A stretch of 10,179 nt of DNA, taken from assembly GCA_910585795.1 (NCBI GenBank), contig CAJUFV010000075.1:1-10179 (forward strand), written 5' to 3'. The notes below the pieces were generated by a model. That model was given only the letters and a program-made list of their open reading frames with translations, was not told the DNA's origin and searched no databases. The stretch is from an uncultured Clostridia bacterium. Lineage in GTDB: Bacteria; Bacillota; Clostridia; UBA1381. Position 1 is the first letter of the stretch. Each line of letters opens with the position of its first letter. Of the stretch, positions 5,574-10,179 are shown in pieces. The translations under genes and the position numbers were made by a program.

Positions 5574-6470
5574 TTAGAATAGTGATGTAATGTCATCTGA
5601 TGATTTTGAGCTTGATGAATTGCCTGGTGATGATTTTGGATTTAATGAATTACTGGATGAAGATGAATTTGACGAGTTTCCGGAAGAATTTTTTGAACCG
5701 GAGGTCTTTGTGTCATCATCTTCAAGTGATTTTGAGGATGAATTTGGTATATCGTCATCTTCGTCGTCATATAATTTTGAAGGCTTATCCGTTGATTCAT
5801 TTTTGGACTTTGAAGCTTTATTATTATTTTTGTTTGAGGAGCTTCCTGAATTAATAGTAATTGTATCAATTATAACCGGTGTTACAGGTACATCATCCAT
5901 ACCTGATGCCGCAACGGAGCCTGTTTTTACTGAGGCGATTTCATCTACAACCTCCATTCCTTCGGTTACCTGGCCAAAAGCGGCATACTGACCGTCAAGA
6001 TATGTGGAATCTTCCTGTACAATAAAGAACTGGCTCGACGCGCTGTCCATATTCTGAGATGTACGCGCCATTGAAATAACTCCTCTTAAGTGTGAAAGTG
6101 TATTTTCAAATCCGTTTTGCTTAAATTCTCCCTTTATAGAAGAGGTTTTTTGTTCTTTTAGATTTTCATTATAACCACCGCCCTGAATCATAAAGCCGTC
6201 TATAACTCTGTGGAAAATAAGTCCGTCATAAAAACCGTCCTCCGCCAAGGTTACAAAGTTTTCTACAGTTTCAGGAGCAAGGTCGGGATACAGCTCAAGT
6301 ACTATATCATCATAATCTTCAAATTCAATAGTAGCAGTTATAGTGCTTTTTATTAATTTGGTGTCAACAGTTTGAGATGATTTTTTTTCTTTTTGATTAT
6401 CGCCGTTACAGGATGTAAGCAGCAGCGTCAGTGATAAAATAACAGAAATAATACTAATTGATTTTTTCAT
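5574..6470 (-). CDS. Lipoprotein cyclophilin with disordered Ser/Asn/Asp/Lys tail
   Basis: Predicted extracytoplasmic peptidyl-prolyl isomerase tethered to the outer membrane leaflet by lipid. Of 298 residues, 1-20 are a signal peptide (MKK, then a hydrophobic core) ending in lipobox LLTSC with lipidated Cys21. A short polar linker leads to the cyclophilin domain (about 43-207), with FHRVIDGFMIQGGG (86-99, Arg88), SSQFFI (145-150) and YLDGQYAAFG (157-166). Residues 208-298 are a low-complexity tail of Ser, Asn, Lys and acidic clusters with no fold I recognise. Many Gram-positives use the parvulin PrsA for folding secreted proteins; this cyclophilin may do similar work (inference). ATG 6470 is the only possible start, because an in-frame stop lies 6 bases upstream of it. 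Its GGAG (6484-6487) is an unusually distant 13 bases away. It follows gyrA by 76 bases without a clear terminator. Confidence 0.93.
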   Translation of the reverse strand: MKKSISIISVILSLTLLLTSCNGDNQKEKKSSQTVDTKLIKSTITATIEFEDYDDIVLELYPDLAPETVENFVTLAEDGFYDGLIFHRVIDGFMIQGGGYNENLKEQKTSSIKGEFKQNGFENTLSHLRGVISMARTSQNMDSASSQFFIVQEDSTYLDGQYAAFGQVTEGMEVVDEIASVKTGSVAASGMDDVPVTPVIIDTITINSGSSSNKNNNKASKSKNESTDKPSKLYDDEDDDIPNSSSKSLEDDDTKTSGSKNSSGNSSNSSSSSNSLNPKSSPGNSSSSKSSDDITSLF

Positions 6471-6546
6471 TATTCTTTATTCTCTCCTTTTGTTTTGGTA
6501 TTTTTATAGTTGTATTTTTTCCATGCTTTATAATAATGCTGATTTT

Positions 6547-9054
6547 TTATTGTTCATTATTTTTTTCTATATTATCTGTATCGCTATCTTCATCGGTTTC
6601 TTCCTCGCGGCTCGCGGGAGCAATACTAACTACCTTTACATTCTCATCAAGTTTCATTACACGTACTCCCTGAGTCTGTCTGCTGTATGAAGAAATTTCA
6701 TCCGTATGCATTCTTATTATAATACCGTCAGATGTGATGATAATAATATCATCCTCGTCTGTGACTGTTCGCATACCTGCCAGCTTGCCTGTTTTGTCTG
6801 TTATACGATACGTGAATATGCCAAGTCCTCCCCGCGACTGAATACGATATTCATCAAGCGGCGTTTTTTTGCCGTAACCGTTTTCTGTGACTGTAAGAAG
6901 CTGGGTATCAGCCTCGGCGAGGGCGGCTCCGATAACATAATCGTCTTTGTGAAGTCTTATACCCATAACGCCTTTCGTGGTACGACCGGTTGAGCGTACA
7001 TCCTTTTCGTTGAAGCGGATAGCGTATCCGTCATGCGTGGCAAGGAAAATGTCATTTGTACCCTCTGTAAGCTCGACTCTGATGAGCTCATCGCCTTCTG
7101 AAAGGTCAATTGCCCGAAGGCCGCCGCTGCGGATTTTTGAATAATCCATGAGACCTGTTTTTTTGATAATACCGTTTCTGGTGACAAAGGTCAGATACTT
7201 ATCATCTTCAAATTCTTTAATAGCAATCATCGCGGTTACTTTTTCATCACTTTCGATAGGAAGAAGATTGACAATAGCTGTACCCTTTGCCTGCCGGCTT
7301 GCTTCAGGTATCTGGTATCCGCGGAGCTTATATACATAACCACGGCTGGTGAAGAACAAAAGTGTATGATGCGTTGTTGTTGTAAACAGATGCTCTACAA
7401 AGTCTTCTTCTCTGGTTGACATGCCTGATATACCTCTACCGCCGCGTTTCTGAGATTTATATGTGTCAACCGGCAGTCTTTTTGTGTATCCATTGTGAGT
7501 AAGCGTAACAACAATATCTTCTTCATCTATAAGGTCATCAATATCAATTTCATTGGTTACCATTGATATTTCGGTTCTTCGTTCGTCTCCGTATTTATTT
7601 TTAATTTCTGTAAGGTCCGTTTTAACAATTTCAAGTATGCGTGCTTCATTTGCGAGAATATCTTTATAGTCAGCTATTTTTGCTGTAAGCTCCGCGTATT
7701 CATCTTCTATTTTGTCGCGTTCCATTCCGGATAGGCGTCCTAACTGCATTTTAACGATAGCATCAGCCTGGGCGTCCGATAAAGCGAATCTTTCGCGCAG
7801 AGCGGCTTTTGCGTCAGGTATACTTTTTGCCGCGCGTATAAGCCGTATAACCTCATCGACATTATCTATAACAATTTTATAACCTTCAAGAATATGGGCG
7901 CGGTCAAGCGCTTTCTGAAGCTCAAATTTGGTACGGCGTGTTATAACGTCCTCCTGATGCGCTATATAGTAGTCAATCATTTCACGCAGATTGAGTATTT
8001 TAGGAACCTTGTCAACAAGAGCAATGAGGATTACTCCGAATGTATCCTGCATTTGAGTGAACTTGTAAAGGTTATTCAGCACAATATTTGGATTTGCGTC
8101 TTTTTTCAGCTCAATCACAAGACGAATGATTTCGGTAGATTCGTCTCTTGTTGATGAAATTCCGTCAATTTTACCGTCACGTACCAGCTCGTTAATGTGC
8201 TTTTCAAGCTTTGCTTTGTTTACCTGATAAGGAATTTCAGAGATTATAATTCTGTGTCTTCCGTTGTATTCTTCAATTTCAGCCTTCGCGCGCAGAATGA
8301 TTCGTCCTCGTCCTGTGGTATATGCGCTGCGTATACCGCCTCTGCCCATTATAACGCCGCCTGTTGGAAAGTCGGGACCCTGCACGTGCGTCATGAGCTC
8401 CTCAATGGTTATCATAGGGTCATCTATGACCGCGATGATGCCGTCTATAACCTCTGTGAGATTGTGCGGCGGTATGTTTGTCGCCATACCTACTGCGATA
8501 CCCGCGCTGCCGTTTACAAGCAGATTGGGGAAGCGTGACGGAAGTACGTCAGGCTCTTGTAATTTATCGTCATAGTTTGGAACGAAGTCAACAGTTTCCT
8601 TTTCTATGTCTGTGAGCATGAGGGAAGAAATTTTCGACATTTTCGCTTCGGTATAACGATAAGCGGCAGCAGGGTCACCGTCCACACTGCCGAAGTTGCC
8701 TTTGCCCTGAACAAGCGGATATCTCAGCGAGAAATCCTGCGCCATACGAACCATTGCGTCATAAACGGACGCGTCACCGTGAGGGTGATATTTACCAAGC
8801 ACGTCACCGACTGTCGCGGCGGATTTTTTAAAGTCATTTTCGTATAAAAGATTTGACTCATACATATCATATAGTATACGTCTGTGGACGGGCTTCATAC
8901 CGTCGCGGACATCAGGAAGGGCACGGCTGACAATGACGCTCATAGCGTAATCTATATACGCTTTTTTCATTTCATTATTAAGGTCAACGTCAACTATGTG
9001 CTGATTTTGGATGGCGTCCATATCCAGCGTTAATTCTTGGGATTTCTTTGCCAT
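6547..9054 (-). CDS. gyrA: DNA gyrase subunit A
   Basis: Breakage-reunion subunit of DNA gyrase (GyrA2GyrB2), which introduces negative supercoils using ATP. The protein is 835 residues, normal length. The winged-helix and tower part begins near residue 30 (KKAYIDYAMSVIVSRALPDVRDGMKPVHRRIL). The active-site tyrosine is Tyr134 in AYRYTEA, preceded by Arg133. The GyrA box QKRGGRG (535-541) starts the C-terminal DNA-wrapping domain, marking this as gyrase rather than topoisomerase IV ParC. The protein ends in an acidic tail from about 817. In the quinolone-binding region, HPHGDASVYDAM (90-101), the site equal to E. coli Ser83 is Ala95 and that of Asp87 is Asp99. ATG 9054 follows AGGAGG (9060-9065) by 5 bases. 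It has its own promoter, and gyrB is not adjacent within the window. Confidence 0.98.
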   Translation of the reverse strand: MAKKSQELTLDMDAIQNQHIVDVDLNNEMKKAYIDYAMSVIVSRALPDVRDGMKPVHRRILYDMYESNLLYENDFKKSAATVGDVLGKYHPHGDASVYDAMVRMAQDFSLRYPLVQGKGNFGSVDGDPAAAYRYTEAKMSKISSLMLTDIEKETVDFVPNYDDKLQEPDVLPSRFPNLLVNGSAGIAVGMATNIPPHNLTEVIDGIIAVIDDPMITIEELMTHVQGPDFPTGGVIMGRGGIRSAYTTGRGRIILRAKAEIEEYNGRHRIIISEIPYQVNKAKLEKHINELVRDGKIDGISSTRDESTEIIRLVIELKKDANPNIVLNNLYKFTQMQDTFGVILIALVDKVPKILNLREMIDYYIAHQEDVITRRTKFELQKALDRAHILEGYKIVIDNVDEVIRLIRAAKSIPDAKAALRERFALSDAQADAIVKMQLGRLSGMERDKIEDEYAELTAKIADYKDILANEARILEIVKTDLTEIKNKYGDERRTEISMVTNEIDIDDLIDEEDIVVTLTHNGYTKRLPVDTYKSQKRGGRGISGMSTREEDFVEHLFTTTTHHTLLFFTSRGYVYKLRGYQIPEASRQAKGTAIVNLLPIESDEKVTAMIAIKEFEDDKYLTFVTRNGIIKKTGLMDYSKIRSGGLRAIDLSEGDELIRVELTEGTNDIFLATHDGYAIRFNEKDVRSTGRTTKGVMGIRLHKDDYVIGAALAEADTQLLTVTENGYGKKTPLDEYRIQSRGGLGIFTYRITDKTGKLAGMRTVTDEDDIIIITSDGIIIRMHTDEISSYSRQTQGVRVMKLDENVKVVSIAPASREEETDEDSDTDNIEKNNEQ

Positions 9055-9059
9055 GGTTT

Positions 9060-9065
9060 CCTCCT
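9060..9065 (-). promoter_or_regulatory. gyrA: Strong Shine-Dalgarno site of gyrA
   Basis: A full AGGAGG hexamer lies 5 bases from ATG 9054. It is the closest match to the 16S rRNA tail in the window and starts 9 bases downstream of a leader hairpin. Confidence 0.88.
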
Positions 9066-9074
9066 AAATCTGTG

Positions 9075-9099
9075 AGCCGGAAATATAAAATTTCAGGCT
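9075..9099 (-). promoter_or_regulatory. Hairpin in the gyrA leader
   Basis: Two 10-base arms (9090-9099 and 9075-9084) pair with one mismatch around a 5-base loop; the outer part is GC-paired (AGCC with GGCT). It lies in the predicted 5' leader of gyrA, just upstream of the Shine-Dalgarno site. There is no T run after it in the gyrA direction, so it is not a terminator. It could affect mRNA stability or translation (inference). Confidence 0.45.
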
Positions 9100-9124
9100 G
9101 AATTATTAATATCTTAACTAGTAT

Positions 9125-9153
9125 ATTATACCACAAAAGGGTATGAAAATCAA
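9125..9153 (-). promoter_or_regulatory. Extended -10 sigma-A-like promoter of gyrA
   Basis: Read on the minus strand: -35 box TTGATT (9153-9148), 17-base spacer, then -10 box TATAAT (9130-9125) preceded by TGG, an extended -10 element. Transcription would start near 9118, giving a leader of about 64 bases. It begins 15 bases after the methyltransferase stop, so gyrA can be expressed independently of the upstream pair. Confidence 0.85.
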
Positions 9154-9168
9154 GAAAAATACAGCAAT

Positions 9169-9906
9169 TTATCTGCATACAAAAACAATTCTTGAGCTGT
9201 CCGGCCGCGGCTTATTAAAGGTGAGCTCATCATATATATCAATATGAGAAAAGCCGGCCTTATGCAAAAGCGCTGTAAGCTCCTTTGGGGAATGGGCCTT
9301 TTGCAGATGGCGTTCCTCAAATCGCGTGTACAGATGCTTTTGTTTCGCGAAAAAAGTAAGAAACATATCAGACAGCCGTTTTTTTTCTATGTATCTGTTC
9401 TGCCATGTGTAGAAAATGTCTTTGCCGCAGTGGACAAATGTGTTTGAGCCGATAATATTTTTCAGTTTATACTCGGTACTTATGTCGAAAATAAAAAGTC
9501 CGTCTCTGTCTATAAAACAGGTTTTGATACGTGTGAAAAGCTGAAGAAGTGATTTGGGCGGAAGTATATAATTTATACCGTCAATCATACATAAAAATGC
9601 GCCCATTGTGCCGTAAAGGTCAAGGTTTGTTATATTCTGATTGAGAAACAGTATATCGAGAGCTTCCGCTTTAGAGCGGGCGATGTTCAGCATATCCTCT
9701 GAAATATCAACACCAGTCATATCATATCCGCGTCTGGCCATTGGGATTGTGATATTTCCAGTGCCGCAGGCAAGGTCGCATACAAGCTTGGGATTTATGT
9801 CATACATGTCAAAAATATTTTCTATATAATCCGCCCATTTTTCATAGTTAACATCCTTGTGCATGAGAGAGTCGTATATCATGGCAAAATCAGAATAGCT
9901 ATTCAT
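9169..9906 (-). CDS. Class I SAM-dependent methyltransferase, YqeM-like
   Basis: Cytoplasmic methyltransferase of unknown substrate; 245 residues. The N-terminus FAMIYDSLMHKDVNYEKWADYI resembles the B. subtilis YqeM group. Motif I, CDLACGTGN (43-51), is the SAM-binding glycine loop. Asp67 in GVDISEDML should bind the SAM ribose, and QNITNLDL (90-97) matches the next SAM-contact region. The C-terminal half (about 135-245) is beta-rich in its pattern and less conserved. ATG 9906 follows GGAG (9914-9917) by 7 bases, and its first 8 bases overlap the end of yerC (ATG inside the last codons), so the two are translationally coupled. No clear terminator follows before the gyrA promoter. Substrate cannot be read from the sequence; small molecule, RNA or protein remain open. 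Confidence 0.9.
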   Translation of the reverse strand: MNSYSDFAMIYDSLMHKDVNYEKWADYIENIFDMYDINPKLVCDLACGTGNITIPMARRGYDMTGVDISEDMLNIARSKAEALDILFLNQNITNLDLYGTMGAFLCMIDGINYILPPKSLLQLFTRIKTCFIDRDGLFIFDISTEYKLKNIIGSNTFVHCGKDIFYTWQNRYIEKKRLSDMFLTFFAKQKHLYTRFEERHLQKAHSPKELTALLHKAGFSHIDIYDELTFNKPRPDSSRIVFVCR

Positions 9907-10179
9907 TTTTCTTCTCCATTCTTTCGATTACTAAATTGTAGCCGTCAGAGCCGTAATTTATACATCTGTTTACCCTGCTTATTGTTGCTGTGGACGCGCC
10001 TGTATGAGCGGCAATGTCCGTATATACGCATTTGCTTTTAAGCATAAGCGCAACCTGCATTCGCTGATTCATTGATTTTAATTCTGAGATAGTACAAAGG
10101 TCGGTAAAGAATCTCAGACATTCGTCTTTTGTTTTTAATTGCAGTACTGCGCTGAAAAGAGTGTCAATGCTTTCTTCGT
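9899..10179 (-). CDS. yerC: YerC/YecD-type TrpR-related regulator, 5' partial
   Basis: An open frame enters from the right edge and runs 92 residues to a TAG at 9899-9901. It begins EESIDTLFSAVLQLKTKDEC, and the helix-turn-helix region carries YTDIAAHTGASTATISRVNR followed by CINYGSDGYN. These match the YerC/YecD group of the Trp repressor family (DNA-binding, cytoplasmic), which is about 100 residues long, so only a few N-terminal residues are missing. I know of no proven tryptophan link for this group, and its targets are unknown. The last 8 bases overlap the methyltransferase start, and the methyltransferase Shine-Dalgarno site lies inside this gene. Promoter and start are outside the window. 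Confidence 0.93.
   Translation of the reverse strand, partial: EESIDTLFSAVLQLKTKDECLRFFTDLCTISELKSMNQRMQVALMLKSKCVYTDIAAHTGASTATISRVNRCINYGSDGYNLVIERMEKKNE

Noticed and set aside
5590..5991. A 133-residue acidic Ser-rich frame on the + strand
   Set aside because: It is the antisense shadow of the low-complexity tail of the lipoprotein cyclophilin; repetitive GAT/TCA-type codons keep the opposite strand open. No Shine-Dalgarno site or family match.
6471..6546. Possible promoter or terminator between gyrA and the lipoprotein cyclophilin
   Set aside because: AT-rich with TATAAA-like words but no -35 at a fitting distance and no GC stem followed by T run; read-through from gyrA is as likely.
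8197..8575. Frames on the + strand inside gyrA
   Set aside because: Opposite-strand shadows of a conserved housekeeping gene; Cys/Tyr-rich or Met/Pro-rich nonsense without initiation signals.
9154..9168. Terminator after the methyltransferase gene
   Set aside because: A T run exists on the minus strand but no stem precedes it.

Overview
This looks like an ordinary chromosomal stretch from an AT-rich, Gram-positive Firmicute, most likely class Clostridia; I cannot name a genus. The evidence is strong AGGAGG-type Shine-Dalgarno sites, frequent TTG/GTG starts, a protein with three S-layer homology (SLH) repeats, a YerC/TrpR-like regulator, and low-GC gyrA, uppP and coaE. I see no mobile element, CRISPR array, tRNA or rRNA, and no intergenic stretch over 300 bases.

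Left half, + strand. The window opens inside a secreted SLH protein (to 1582), closed by a clear intrinsic terminator (1614-1643). A sigma-A-like promoter (1663-1691) then starts a tight five-gene cluster: ung (uracil-DNA glycosylase, best started at GTG 1722), coaE (last step of CoA synthesis, best started at ATG 2431), a membrane-anchored lytic transglycosylase (TTG start), a cytidylate-kinase-like protein with a non-canonical P-loop, and uppP (undecaprenyl-diphosphatase, TTG start). Gaps are 2 to 34 bases. The cluster ends at a symmetric bidirectional terminator (5048-5079), which separates it from the convergent right half.

Right half, - strand, read from right to left. A partial yerC (TrpR-related) overlaps a class I SAM methyltransferase gene by 8 bases. 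gyrA follows from its own extended -10 promoter with a short leader that can form a hairpin. Downstream lie two adjacent cyclophilin genes: a lipoprotein form with a long Ser/Asn/Asp/Lys-rich tail, then a short cytoplasmic form. They look like a local duplication that placed the same isomerase on both sides of the membrane.

Functionally the window mixes envelope work (SLH protein, lytic transglycosylase, UppP, lipoprotein cyclophilin) with housekeeping (Ung, CoaE, GyrA, cytoplasmic cyclophilin). I found no convincing new defence or mobile system. The items most worth a second look are the natural alanine at the quinolone Ser83 position of GyrA, the lipoprotein cyclophilin with its tail, the odd kinase-like protein between two envelope genes, a mini-ORF that exactly bridges ung and coaE, and the gyrA leader hairpin.
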